This document shows positions 34,423 to 43,952 of a stretch of 64,000 nt of DNA, one piece after another. Both the position numbers and the translations under genes were made by a program. Position 1 is the first letter of the stretch. Each line of letters starts with the position of its first letter. Under the pieces are notes generated by a model, which was not told the DNA's origin, ran no database searches, and saw nothing but the letters and a program-made list of their open reading frames with translations. The stretch is from Cyanobacteria bacterium SZAS-4 (GTDB taxonomy: Bacteria > Cyanobacteriota > Vampirovibrionia > Obscuribacterales > Obscuribacteraceae): assembly GCA_018266255.1 (NCBI GenBank), contig JAFEAT010000014.1, positions 422,514 through 486,513 of the forward strand. Direction: 5' to 3'.

Positions 34423-37400
34423 TTAAGCGGCTGCTGCGAATTGCATAAGCGCCGCTTTCACATCAGGGTCGGAGACTTCGGCGATGATGTCACCAAAGTT
34501 TTCTGGTGTGATGAATTGATATTTCACTTTCAGTCCATCCATTCCTTTGTTTCCATTGCGTTCGGATGAGAAGAATTTTTTGAGCACCGCAGTCAGTTCC
34601 TTAACTTCTGTGATGTCAGGGCGCTTTCCATCGTTGGCTGCTGCGAGAATTCTTTCTGCCGACATGAATGGACCTTCGCCCTTGCGTACGGTGGCAAGAT
34701 CGATGATGGTGTCGTTTGGCACCGTTGGCGGTGTGAAGTCGGTTGTGTTTTCAACTGGCTGTTGCACTTCTTTTGTGTCGAGTACTTCGTTTGCAACAAT
34801 TGTTGTGGCTGCAGCGGCTGCAAGCGTTGGCACAATGGAATTCGATGCGATTGCGTCAACTGCTGCTACATCTTGAGCAATCGGTGCGGCTAAACTCTCA
34901 TTTTCAGCAACCGTACTGGTGTCTAGTGCGAGTGCTCTTGATTCGGTTGACAATGCTTCGACAGGAGTTGATTCAGGAAGTGTAAGCGCCTTCGATTCGG
35001 TTGAGAGTGCTTCGACAGCCGTTGATTCAGGAAGGGCGACCGCGGTTGATTCCGTTGATAGTGCTTCAGTTGAAGTTACTTGCGGAATCGCAACTCCCTT
35101 TGAATCAACAACGATTACATTTGCAGGTGAAGATTCAACCGTGGACGCAATCGCTGGTTCGACAGCTTCAGCTTCCACAGATGCCTCGGTTGGTGCTAGT
35201 TTGGTGATGATGAGGTCACCGTTTGCAGCTTCTTGAACTGATGCTTCCGACAGGTTGACTGCAAATGGTGCTCTCGGTGCAACATTTGCCACTTCGGCTG
35301 ATTCTGCACTGTCGATGACGAAAGCAGTTGGCTTTCTGGCGATAATTGCGCCTGTCTGCTCGATAGCCGATGTCAGCTCTGCGGCTGGTGCGGCAGCGGA
35401 TTCAATGATCGCCGGAGCGGCAGCGGATTCGATGATCGCCGGAGCCGCTGCAGCAGATTCAAGGGCAGCAGGTGCAGCAGCAGATTCTAGTAAAGCAGGT
35501 GCTTTGGGAGCAGCTAGAAGTAATTGTTGAGGCAGTTCTGTGAATACACCGTCAATTATTCCTCTTGTGCCAGTTGTTGCTGCGATATCGACGCCTGCCG
35601 CAACTAACTCTGTACCGCCGCCCAATGCTTCGGCCGCACCGCCTGCACCTATGGCAAACGGAGTGTCTGTTCCAAATGTGGCAAGTATAGAAGCAACGGC
35701 AACAATGTCTACGGCAACTTTGCCGAGCTTCATGATTTCTTGCATTGGTGCTGCTTGATTCTGTGCTACAGCAGTGCTAATCAACTGTGCCAGTTGGTTT
35801 TGAATTTCTTGTGGTAATTGTGCTTTCAACGCTTGGTACTGAGTAAGCAAGTCTCTTTCCATATCTTCGGCTCGTTGAGGCACCAGTGGTGATGCATCAG
35901 CGGCGTTGTAGATTTGTCCATCAACGCTTCCTACGTGATCGAAGTATGTCTGGTTTCCGTCGCTGTTAGGAGCAAGATAATTTTGGAATTGTACTTTGTG
36001 AGCTGCGTCAACCAGTGGCATGAAGTCATTCGACAAATTGCTGTTGTACTTGTTTTGGTAAGCTGTGATCAGCGCTTCCTTTTGCTCGTTTGTCGTGAGC
36101 TTCTCGAGTTCGGCTTGGAGATCTTGATATGAACCACCGTGCAGAACCATTGCTCTGATTTTATCTTCTAGGCGCTCTTCACCATTTTGAGCGACGACGT
36201 AGTTGAGAATTGTCTGTTCGCCAGGCTTCAAATTGCGGGACGCCCAATCAGTTCTCTCAGCCTCAGGAAGTGCCGCCATATCAGGATAGAGTTGATAGAA
36301 GGGTACGCCCATCCCATTTTTTGTGCCTAGTGGAACGCATCCTTCCATCAGAAGGCGGTCGATGTTACTGCTCAGCGCTGATCCGAGCAGCATCTTGATA
36401 GTTTTGTCTTCATCGGTTAGTTCTGACTCTGGTTTAGTCAGACGAGCTCTCATTTCTGGATCCTTCAAAAATGGCTCGACCAGCGGTAATTGTTGAAGTG
36501 GTGAGGCTTCATCCATGATACCTTTCGCGATTTGTTGCAAAGGAGTCAATACTGGCGAATTTCCAGTTTGACCGACTTCAGCTAGCACCGTATCGGCAAG
36601 GAATTTTGCAGCAGGGTCGTAAATGCCCTGTGCGATCTCGTCGACCTGCTGATGATAGCTTGGATTGTTCTTGTACTCTGCCGCATCAGTCGGTGACATG
36701 CTGGCAATCGCGCTTGCTAGATTCTCTTCAGTTGCGCCGCCTGTCAGTGTGTCTTGGTAAACTTCGGCTACAGTGCGTCTAATCTTTTGCGAATCTTCAA
36801 ACGTTGGTGCACTTGCTTTGTCTTGGAGCATTTTGGTAAGACGTGGAATCAGATCTTCGCTTGTTCCAATTGAGTACAGACCTTTCATCACGTCTTCAAG
36901 ATATGTAGGATCATTGTGCAGCAAATCGTAGTCAGCTTGTGACATGTTTTCGATGCCGCTCAACAAAGCTTGGCTAGTTTGACCAGCACCGAACCCGGCA
37001 AATCCGTCATTATGCAGAGCGACTAAATTGGAAACAAGTGTTTTGCCACCATGTTGAATTTCATCTTCTACGCGAGCGCGTTGTTTGGGATCCATGTTTA
37101 CTGAGAGCATCGCCTGATTGATCTTGTCATAGTAAGCCAGGGCTGCTGTTTCTTCTTCGTTTGCAGGTTGGCGTCCGCTCAGAGAAATTTGTTTTCCAAG
37201 GCTGAAGTCTTTGCGCTCTGTGTCCGTTGAATTCGACGCAGCGAGGTCAAGGTTTTCAGGATTGTCCCACAAACCCATTAATACGTTGGTATCACCTTTG
37301 ATGATTGTTGCCAGCGATACCTTTCCTTCACTCAATAAATCTGCAGCAGCAAGCTGCGCTGTAGTTGTTTGCGCATTATCGATGAAGGTTGATTTGAACG

Positions 37401-38364
37401 ATGATGCGAATTGTGTATCCGCTGACAATTGTTCACGTGCATCACTCCCAGCTGGTCCGCCAACTGCATCAGCGAACATTCTCAGGTCCTTTGCGGCGAG
37501 AGCAATATTAGCCATTTCTACGATCTGAGCTGTGGTTCTATGATCCGAACCGTTGGTCATGATTGAAAGCACTTGGCGATTAGCATCAGAGACGCCAGGT
37601 GCTTGTGCAATAACTTGATCGATGAAAGCTTTTTGGTAAGTATTGAGTGCCGCTATTTCTTGCTCGTTTGCTGGTGTGCGTCCAGTCGATGCCAGTTCCA
37701 GACCAAGTGCGAAGTCTTTCGTCTGTTGTTCAGTCGCATTGGCTGGAGTCAGATCCATCGGCGCAATTCCGTATGACTTTTGAACATCAAATGCCATTTG
37801 CGAAATTTGATCTGAATTCAGTGTGCTGACGGCGGCGCGTAATAGACGATTTCCTTTTTCTGGATCAACCTTGGCTGTTTCAAGTGCTACTTCAAGGTTG
37901 CCGCCGAAGTTTGTTCTTCCATCTTCGCGATTGAGCACCGCTTCGATGGCCCGGTAATTAACAGCGTCTCCGCCTACATAAGCTGTTAAATCAGCGCGAA
38001 ATTCGGTTCCATATAATGAAGCGTACGCGTCTTCGATTGCATCTCTATCTTTCTTGTTGGTTGGGTCGAGAATTCTTTCCATCGCCGCTATATCTGGTGC
38101 GCCTAAGATGTTGAGGGTCAAGCCTGATCTGGCTGTGATAGCGGTGTGTAACAATTCAGCATCTTTGGCGATTGCATCTTGAGAGAGAGAAAGTCCGTCG
38201 ATGATTTCAGTGTTGGGCAGCACGCCATCTTTGACGAGAGCTTGCGAATCTGCGGTGGCTGTGCTGACTAACGCGTCGGAGCGTTTCGTCATGTCTACTT
38301 CTGGTCTGGTAAGAACTGGCTTCGGATTTGAGTCGTTGACTTCGGTCGCGTCTGTTATTGCCAT
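34423..38364 (-). CDS. large protein with annexin-like repeats and low-complexity C-terminal region
   Basis: A 1313-residue protein with AAGGA before the ATG and no signal peptide. Residues about 93-145 match an annexin repeat (MERIL, then KDRDAIEDAYASLYGTEF and DLTAY), and about 735-785 give a weaker one (TTNEQKEALITAYQNKY). Two copies of a motif (F.LG..I..SGR.PANE.E.AAL..Y) occur at 216-246 and 386-416, so the N-terminal region is duplicated. Residues 880-935 are hydrophobic. Then come ESAAAPA heptads (955-998), three STE-AL-PEST-type repeats (1098-1147) and a C-terminal domain RKGEGPFMSAERIL. Possibly a membrane-binding surface protein. It is divergent from the 636-aa gene. Confidence 0.72.
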   Translation of the reverse strand: MAITDATEVNDSNPKPVLTRPEVDMTKRSDALVSTATADSQALVKDGVLPNTEIIDGLSLSQDAIAKDAELLHTAITARSGLTLNILGAPDIAAMERILDPTNKKDRDAIEDAYASLYGTEFRADLTAYVGGDAVNYRAIEAVLNREDGRTNFGGNLEVALETAKVDPEKGNRLLRAAVSTLNSDQISQMAFDVQKSYGIAPMDLTPANATEQQTKDFALGLELASTGRTPANEQEIAALNTYQKAFIDQVIAQAPGVSDANRQVLSIMTNGSDHRTTAQIVEMANIALAAKDLRMFADAVGGPAGSDAREQLSADTQFASSFKSTFIDNAQTTTAQLAAADLLSEGKVSLATIIKGDTNVLMGLWDNPENLDLAASNSTDTERKDFSLGKQISLSGRQPANEEETAALAYYDKINQAMLSVNMDPKQRARVEDEIQHGGKTLVSNLVALHNDGFAGFGAGQTSQALLSGIENMSQADYDLLHNDPTYLEDVMKGLYSIGTSEDLIPRLTKMLQDKASAPTFEDSQKIRRTVAEVYQDTLTGGATEENLASAIASMSPTDAAEYKNNPSYHQQVDEIAQGIYDPAAKFLADTVLAEVGQTGNSPVLTPLQQIAKGIMDEASPLQQLPLVEPFLKDPEMRARLTKPESELTDEDKTIKMLLGSALSSNIDRLLMEGCVPLGTKNGMGVPFYQLYPDMAALPEAERTDWASRNLKPGEQTILNYVVAQNGEERLEDKIRAMVLHGGSYQDLQAELEKLTTNEQKEALITAYQNKYNSNLSNDFMPLVDAAHKVQFQNYLAPNSDGNQTYFDHVGSVDGQIYNAADASPLVPQRAEDMERDLLTQYQALKAQLPQEIQNQLAQLISTAVAQNQAAPMQEIMKLGKVAVDIVAVASILATFGTDTPFAIGAGGAAEALGGGTELVAAGVDIAATTGTRGIIDGVFTELPQQLLLAAPKAPALLESAAAPAALESAAAAPAIIESAAAPAIIESAAAPAAELTSAIEQTGAIIARKPTAFVIDSAESAEVANVAPRAPFAVNLSEASVQEAANGDLIITKLAPTEASVEAEAVEPAIASTVESSPANVIVVDSKGVAIPQVTSTEALSTESTAVALPESTAVEALSTESKALTLPESTPVEALSTESRALALDTSTVAENESLAAPIAQDVAAVDAIASNSIVPTLAAAAATTIVANEVLDTKEVQQPVENTTDFTPPTVPNDTIIDLATVRKGEGPFMSAERILAAANDGKRPDITEVKELTAVLKKFFSSERNGNKGMDGLKVKYQFITPENFGDIIAEVSDPDVKAALMQFAAAA
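34924..35073 (-). repeat. three 17-18-residue ALSTES-type repeats
   Basis: In the 1313-aa protein (residues 1098-1147) the unit EALSTES-A-L-PEST occurs three times with slight changes. At the DNA level it is a Ser/Thr/Ala/Glu-rich tract likely to form a flexible, exposed stalk. Confidence 0.7.
35371..35502 (-). repeat. Ala-rich ESAAAPA repeats
   Basis: Five tandem units of ESAAAP(A) with II, LL or AL between them encode residues 955-998 of the 1313-aa protein. The DNA is a near-tandem repeat and may vary in copy number between strains. Confidence 0.75.
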
Positions 38365-38845
38365 TTTAAAATCCTTCGGAGCAGCCTGAAGGCTTCTGCC
38401 GGAGCAAAGTAGTAAGGGGAAGGTTTAAAGGGGGCGTTCTTCCGAACTGCTCCAATAAGATAATGGAAAACTTGTGTCGTTGGCATGACAACCGCAAAGC
38501 TTGACCCTGTGGCAATCCTGGGTTCTTGCCCCCGGGTGCAGTGGCATTTCTTGCCACAATTGCCGTCAGGTGAAATTGCAAGCAACAGCGCGCTGAAAAT
38601 GTGTTGATCTTGTCATGCGAGCGCCACAAGAAATTCGTTATTGTCTTCAACACAAGGTCGCCGCTTCGCCTTTCAACAAATTCTTCCCACCTTCCTGCGC
38701 GAGGGAGAATGACCGGCCCTGCGTTGCCCTAATTCGATGGTTCTGAACTTACTAATTAACAAGATAAAAAATGAGCACACTTGGTTGTGGGCCAATGCGA
38801 TGGTGCCCCCCTTATTGGCACTCATTACAAATCTGAGGAAAAGAA
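38365..38845. other. 481-bp divergent intergenic region
   Basis: It holds the promoters of the 1313-aa and 636-aa genes. A GTGGCA/TGCCAC hairpin lies near 38542-38558. The 5' leader of the 636-aa gene (about 38770-38830) can fold: AATGAG pairs with CTCATT, and an inner CCAAT with ATTGG. No RNA gene or protein-coding frame is supported. Confidence 0.4.
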
Positions 38846-40756
38846 ATGACAGATCAAGTTTCTAAAAATACGTCGGATCAAGCTGCTAAAAATGCTGACA
38901 ATCAGTCGAGCACAGATGGTGCCTACAAAATTTTGTCAGAACAGTCAAAAGAAAATCTTTTGTCCAGTGAAAGTCAAAAGATGCAAATTGCAGCTGCGAC
39001 GAACGCTATGGTCGGACCAATTCTCCCCGATGTCACCATTAGTGGTGCCGAAAACGAAAGTCCTTTGATAAAACCAGACCCGAAATACATGAGCGATGAA
39101 GATGGCTCATTCGGTCACTTTGTCGGAGATGCCTTGAATGTGGCAGGCATCATAAAAGATGGCGCGTGGAAGGAACTCACAGAGCACCCGGTAGAGCTCG
39201 CGATAACGGCCGCCGAAGGTGCAGCAATAGGAGCCGTTGCATTGTTCCTCGCACCAGAAGCCCTTGCCATCGCTACCGGAGCTGCGGTCGGATATGGTAT
39301 CGGTCAGTTAATTAATCACATGGGCGGATGGATGCACGACGCAGATGTCGTCACTAGTCCCGAAGACTACACGGACAAGGAAATGGCAGATGCACATCAA
39401 GACTTGGAAGGAGTTGGTGCCGGAGGCGCGCATTTACTCGCCGGAACTCTCGGTGGTTTAGCTGCCAAGCCGCTGGTCATGGCAGGTGAAGGGTTGGTAA
39501 GCGCGCTTACATCAGAAGCCAGCGCATCAGCGCGTGTTGCTGTAGAAAGTGCAACTGGTGCTACTGCAGAGAGTGCGGCAGTAACCTTCGGAGACGGCAG
39601 CGCGGAGGCGATCGCAAAGAGTCAGGATCTTTTCCGCTCCGCAAAGGATAATGGTTCGCTGGAGAGTTTATTCATGCGGCGCTCTCAATTCACGTTAGAA
39701 AAGGCTGGACCGGAGGGGATTTCGTTCAAAAATCCGGTTGGCGGAATGCAGACTGCCAGTGAAGGAGAGTGGGTATTAACTGAGATGAGTCCGAGTGGAT
39801 CTACTTCAGGTCTAAAATCCATATTGAACGATAGCGAAGTGCTTCAGAATTTCAAAGCGACGCCAGAGCAACTTGCAACAAGCAACGAATTTACTGGTCT
39901 GCACCTTGATGCTATTTCCCGCACCCCAAGCCAAATGGTGCAATTAGAAGACGGCAGTTGGTTGGTCAATTCAGACTACAATGTCGCTACTGGTGAACCA
40001 GGCACAGGATTCTACAGAATCTCAGAACAAAGATACAATGAGCTGTTCAAACCAGTTTCAGATTATTCATCGTACATTCCAGACCCAAACAAACCACTTT
40101 TGTGGGTTAAAGATTCGACTGCTGCCGCTGATGACATCACGGCTGCCTCCGTGGATGCCACTACGACTGAGGTCGCTGTTGAAGGCGGCACTACTGTTTC
40201 CACAGATGCCATCACCGCCGGTGATACTGCAGTCGGGGGCTCAGCAGAAGCGATAGCACGGAATCAAGACATCTTCCGTGCGGCGCAGGATAATGGTTCA
40301 GTCGAGGTTGTTACGAAGCGTCCAGCTCCGCTGACTATCGAGAAGGTCGGACCCGAGGGAGTACCGAGTACAAATCCTTTGGATCCAGAGGGAACGATTG
40401 TTCCGCAAGGAAATTGGCTGCTCAGAACGCTTTCTCCAGACGGATCGATATCAGTTCGGGGAGCTACGATGGATGAAGATTGGGTGCTCAAAAGCTTCGA
40501 TGTGACGCCTCAACAACTTGCTGCGAATGACAAATTTGCGATATCCTACACTCCCGAAAAAATTCCAATGCACATGGTTGAATTGCCAAACGGTCGGTGG
40601 TTAGTAAATAGTGATTTTAACGCTGCCACCGGTGAGCCTGGCAACAGCTTTTACACAATATCAGGTAAACAGTACGATACATGGTACAACCCTCAAACAG
40701 CCCCTGCCACGCCGTTTGTGCATGATCCAAGCCTGCCGGTTATTTCAGGTGACTAA
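38846..40756 (+). CDS. large protein with internal 152-residue duplication and hydrophobic segment
   Basis: A 636-residue protein preceded by GAGGAAAAG. Residues 1-90 are hydrophilic, 115-160 hydrophobic Ala/Gly-rich (AIGAVALFLAPEALAIATG), a possible membrane hairpin. Residues 251-403 and 465-616 are two copies of one domain: GSAEAIA, DLFRSA, WVLTEMSPSG, PSQMVQLEDGSWLVNSDYN, ATGEPGTGFYRIS and their counterparts. They end in matching Tyr/Trp-rich tails. No domain family is known to me. Linkers are Ala/Thr-rich. It is transcribed divergently from the annexin-like gene, with a 481-bp shared promoter region, so the two may function together. Confidence 0.6.
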   Translation: MTDQVSKNTSDQAAKNADNQSSTDGAYKILSEQSKENLLSSESQKMQIAAATNAMVGPILPDVTISGAENESPLIKPDPKYMSDEDGSFGHFVGDALNVAGIIKDGAWKELTEHPVELAITAAEGAAIGAVALFLAPEALAIATGAAVGYGIGQLINHMGGWMHDADVVTSPEDYTDKEMADAHQDLEGVGAGGAHLLAGTLGGLAAKPLVMAGEGLVSALTSEASASARVAVESATGATAESAAVTFGDGSAEAIAKSQDLFRSAKDNGSLESLFMRRSQFTLEKAGPEGISFKNPVGGMQTASEGEWVLTEMSPSGSTSGLKSILNDSEVLQNFKATPEQLATSNEFTGLHLDAISRTPSQMVQLEDGSWLVNSDYNVATGEPGTGFYRISEQRYNELFKPVSDYSSYIPDPNKPLLWVKDSTAAADDITAASVDATTTEVAVEGGTTVSTDAITAGDTAVGGSAEAIARNQDIFRAAQDNGSVEVVTKRPAPLTIEKVGPEGVPSTNPLDPEGTIVPQGNWLLRTLSPDGSISVRGATMDEDWVLKSFDVTPQQLAANDKFAISYTPEKIPMHMVELPNGRWLVNSDFNAATGEPGNSFYTISGKQYDTWYNPQTAPATPFVHDPSLPVISGD

Positions 40757-40785
40757 TTTGGGCAACATGTGTAAGATTGGTTCTT

Positions 40786-41289
40786 ATGCAATGGTCGAAG
40801 CTTAAGAAAACTATTGAGTCTCGATTTGCTTCCTCCATAGGGGGCAAAATCCATTTGTTCTCAACTCAGTATGGCTGTCAATGCGGGCGCGCTTGGATCA
40901 CTTACAACGGCGAGCAAATCGCTAATTTTGAAACCCTCGTAAATCTGCGCCGAATTCATGTGCATCGCGAAGAGATTGACGAGCGCGGACAACTTGTCAT
41001 AGACGAAGCAACTCGGGTGCCAGGTGAGTTGATGTCTCGCGGAGAATTGAATCGATGGGACTTGCATAAAGCATGTTGGGATTATCTCAACATGTCTGTT
41101 CCAGAAGCGCTTTCATCGGAAAACCCCGTCATTCAGGGATTGGCATTTCTTGACCAGAGAGCAGGTAAGCGACGAATAGCCCTGGTCGACACCAAAGATC
41201 TGCACCCGCTGCCCAAAAAGCTTTTGGAAATCAGAATTTTGGAAGATAAGCTCGAACGCGAAAGATCGTTTGCATTACCGTCTCGATAA
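40786..41289 (+). CDS. hypothetical protein
   Basis: A 167-residue soluble protein starting at the ATG at 40786; an in-frame TTG at 40777 is a weaker choice. It begins KLKKTIESRF and contains YGCQCGRAWI, a CxC pair, and a basic, His-rich centre (RRIHVHREEID). No family recognised. It is 29 bp after the 636-aa gene on the same strand and may share its transcript. Its last 20 bases overlap the frame of the degraded ATP-grasp gene. Confidence 0.5.
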   Translation: MQWSKLKKTIESRFASSIGGKIHLFSTQYGCQCGRAWITYNGEQIANFETLVNLRRIHVHREEIDERGQLVIDEATRVPGELMSRGELNRWDLHKACWDYLNMSVPEALSSENPVIQGLAFLDQRAGKRRIALVDTKDLHPLPKKLLEIRILEDKLERERSFALPSR

Positions 41290-41736
41290 TTGGCGCGTTC
41301 CTTCAGAATTTACTGATACCGCCGATGATGTCACTGCATACGGTGAACCGTTGTTCGTAGCAGCGATAGCAGATTCGCTCGGGCTTGCCTTGGTCGAGCC
41401 GCAATTCTCCTGGCTCTCAAATCTTCCGGTTGAATATACAAAGCGAAAAGTTGTGTGGAATCAAATGCCGATGTCGAAGAGCGAACAAAGTTTGTGCAGA
41501 GTCTTTTGACCAACGTGAATATCGATTTGCCGCCCGCTATAGTGATTGACGTTGGTACGATCAGCGGAAGCGGGTGGGCTGTGGTCGAAGCCAATCCTGC
41601 GTTCGGATCTGAAATTTACAGATGCGATCCAATGCCGGTGCTTCCGGTCCTGGCACGAAGCATCGTGTCGATGCAAAGAATAACGCAGTCGGATCGTAAA
41701 TGGATCATTCAACGGGAAGGTGATGTGTCCGTTTAG
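41270..41736 (+). pseudogene. degraded R2K-type ATP-grasp gene
   Basis: Two adjacent frames carry the two ends of one ATP-grasp (R2K clade) protein. The N-terminal piece at 41270-41509 reads AYGEPLFVAAIADSLGLALVEP then WLSNLPVEYTKRKV. The C-terminal piece at 41455-41736 has PPAIVIDVGTISGSGWAVVE and NPAFGSEIYRCDPMPVLPVL. The middle of the ATP-binding domain, roughly 100 residues by family length, is missing, and the two parts are in different frames. An internal deletion with frameshift explains this best; neither part can make a working ligase. Confidence 0.78.
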
Positions 41737-41848
41737 TCCTCGTAAAACCCAAGGGCCTGTTCGCCTCTCTACTCAACAGTTCACGATCATGTTTCAAATC
41801 GCTTTGGCGCGGTATGCTAGGACTGAGACCTTAAGCTCGAGGTGAGTC

Positions 41849-42076
41849 ATGCCGAGAATACTTGTTTTAATCTTGGGCGTATTAGTTGGGTACGTCGCTT
41901 ACAATTTTGGCTCCAGGCTGAGAACAAACCGTGAACTGGAGATTGACGCCACGGAAACGAATGGCGCAGACGACCACGATGCGTCATGGATGCCGATGAC
42001 TATAGCCGACTCTATTCGCAAAGCAGTAGCTGAAAAGCAAGCGCAACAAGCCAGTGGCGAAGCCAAAGACGACTAA
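41849..42076 (+). CDS. small membrane-anchored protein
   Basis: A 75-residue protein with GAGGTG seven bases before the ATG. Residues 4-20 form one transmembrane helix (ILVLILGVLVGYVAYNF), then a basic stretch (SRLRTNRE) favouring a cytoplasmic tail that is acidic and Ala/Gln-rich. No domain recognised. The gene converges on glnS, 18 bp apart. Confidence 0.6.
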   Translation: MPRILVLILGVLVGYVAYNFGSRLRTNRELEIDATETNGADDHDASWMPMTIADSIRKAVAEKQAQQASGEAKDD

Positions 42077-42094
42077 ACCACATATGGTGGCTAG

Positions 42095-43855
42095 TTATTT
42101 TTTCTGCGCTCGTGCCCAGGAATCTTTCAGCGTGACGATGCGATTAAACACCAGCGCACCGGGCTTGTGATCTTTTTCGTCTGCGATGAAGTAGCCTTGC
42201 CGCTCGAATTGAAAGCGTTCTCCCGCCTTCGATTCGGCGAGACTTCTCTCGACTTTGCAGTCGGTCAACACTTGCAGCGCGTTAGGATTGACGGCATTGA
42301 GGAATTCACTATCTTTTCCTGCTGGTGGAGCTTCTACAGAAAGCAGTCTGTCGTACAGTCTGACTTCTGCGTTCGCAGCGTGCTTAGCGCTTACCCAGTG
42401 AATTGTTCCTTTGACTTTGCGCCCTTCGGGATTGGCTCCTAGAGTGGCTGGGTCATAAGTGGCGTGCAATTCTGTCACGTTGCCATCCTCATCTTTGACG
42501 ACATTTGTGCAGGTGATGCAATATGCATAACGCAATCGCACTTCTTTGCCAGGCGCTAATCGATGGAAGTCTTTTATCGGTTCGAGCATGAAATCATCTT
42601 GCTCGACGTAGATCTCTTTCGAGAACGGAATTTTACGCGATGCTTGTTTCGGAAAGTCTGGCGGGAAGTATGCTGCGTCCAGTTCTTGCACTTGATCGTC
42701 GGGATAGTTTGTGATCACGACTTTCAGTGGTTTTAACACTGCCAACACCCGTGGTGCGCTTTGGTTTAGGTCATCGCGAATGCAAAATTCGAGCTGCGCC
42801 ATATCGACGACGCTGTTCGCTTTCGCTACTCCTACCGTGGTGCAGAAATTGCGGATGCTCTCCGGTGTGTATCCACGGCGACGCAAACCGGCGATGGTAG
42901 GGAGTCGTGGGTCATCCCAGCCGCTGACGTGTTTGCCTTCAACTAGTTCGAGCAATCTTCGTTTGCTCAAAACCGTGTAGTTCAAGTTCAATCGTGCGAA
43001 TTCATATTGATGTGGACGACTTGGGAATTTCGCATAATCGATCAAATTATCGATTGTCCAATCGTACAACTCGCGATTGTTTTCGAATTCCAAAGTGCAG
43101 ATACTGTGCGTGATTCCTTCGATCGCGTCTGAAATCGGATGTGCGTAATCGTACATCGGATAGATGCACCACTTGTCGCCAGTCATGTGATGCGCTGTGT
43201 GACGAATGCGGTAAAGCATCGGGTCACGCATCTTCATGTTCGCATTCGCCATGTCGATCTTGCCGCGCAAAACGTGCTCGCTGTCTTTGAATTCGCCTTT
43301 GCGCATGCGGCGGAATAAATCCAAATTCTCTTCTACAGAGCGGTCGCGATAAGGGCTGTTCTTGCCTGGCGTGGTGACATTGCCACGATATTCTTTGATT
43401 TCCGCATCAGTCAAACTGCAAACGAATGCTTTGCCTTCCTTGATCAAATGCTCGGCGTAATCGTACATCTGTTCGAAATAGTCGCTGGCATGATAGAGGC
43501 CATCCCAATCGAAACCGAGCCAGCGAACGTCGGCTTGGATGCCATCTTCGAAAAGTGTGTCTTCTTTGGCGGGGTCGGTGTCGTCGAAGCGCAAATGGCA
43601 GCGGGTGCCAGCGCCGAGCTTTTCGCGGTATTCAAGCGCGAGACCGAAGTTCAAACAGATGGACTTGGCATGTCCGATATGAAGGAACCCGTTGGGCTCT
43701 GGAGGAAATCGGGTGATCACTTTAGTGTGACGCCCAGCTTTTAAATCTTCATCGATGATGTCTCTGATGAAGTCGCCTGTTTTTGTTGGTGCGGGTGCTG
43801 ACGATGTCACGACTGATCCCTCTCTGGTCACGCTGGATTTATCCGAGTTAATCAT
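42095..43855 (-). CDS. glnS: glutaminyl-tRNA synthetase
   Basis: A 586-residue class I aminoacyl-tRNA synthetase that charges tRNA-Gln directly. The N-terminus has the PPEPNGFLHIGHA signature (HIGH motif at about 58-63), the catalytic domain YPMYDYAHPISDAIE at about 225-240, and the KMSKS-like VLSKRRL near residue 293. The C-terminal anticodon-binding beta-barrels follow. Direct GlnRS is unusual for a cyanobacterial relative, since most such organisms use GatCAB on misacylated Glu-tRNA-Gln; gatC is nevertheless present at 60076-60360. Last of five minus-strand genes beginning at the patatin gene. Confidence 0.94.
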   Translation of the reverse strand: MINSDKSSVTREGSVVTSSAPAPTKTGDFIRDIIDEDLKAGRHTKVITRFPPEPNGFLHIGHAKSICLNFGLALEYREKLGAGTRCHLRFDDTDPAKEDTLFEDGIQADVRWLGFDWDGLYHASDYFEQMYDYAEHLIKEGKAFVCSLTDAEIKEYRGNVTTPGKNSPYRDRSVEENLDLFRRMRKGEFKDSEHVLRGKIDMANANMKMRDPMLYRIRHTAHHMTGDKWCIYPMYDYAHPISDAIEGITHSICTLEFENNRELYDWTIDNLIDYAKFPSRPHQYEFARLNLNYTVLSKRRLLELVEGKHVSGWDDPRLPTIAGLRRRGYTPESIRNFCTTVGVAKANSVVDMAQLEFCIRDDLNQSAPRVLAVLKPLKVVITNYPDDQVQELDAAYFPPDFPKQASRKIPFSKEIYVEQDDFMLEPIKDFHRLAPGKEVRLRYAYCITCTNVVKDEDGNVTELHATYDPATLGANPEGRKVKGTIHWVSAKHAANAEVRLYDRLLSVEAPPAGKDSEFLNAVNPNALQVLTDCKVERSLAESKAGERFQFERQGYFIADEKDHKPGALVFNRIVTLKDSWARAQKK

Positions 43856-43952
43856 TTTAACTCAAAGCCTGCCGGTTGTAGCCTTGCGTGCCGGAATGTT
43901 GCAGCCTTTTGACGTGGACCGGGCAGCATCGAATTCCAACTGCTCCAGTCCT

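Noticed and set aside
34743..35758. Several long plus-strand frames inside the 1313-aa gene
   Set aside because: They mirror the Ala/Ser/Thr-rich repeats of the real minus-strand gene and have no start signals.
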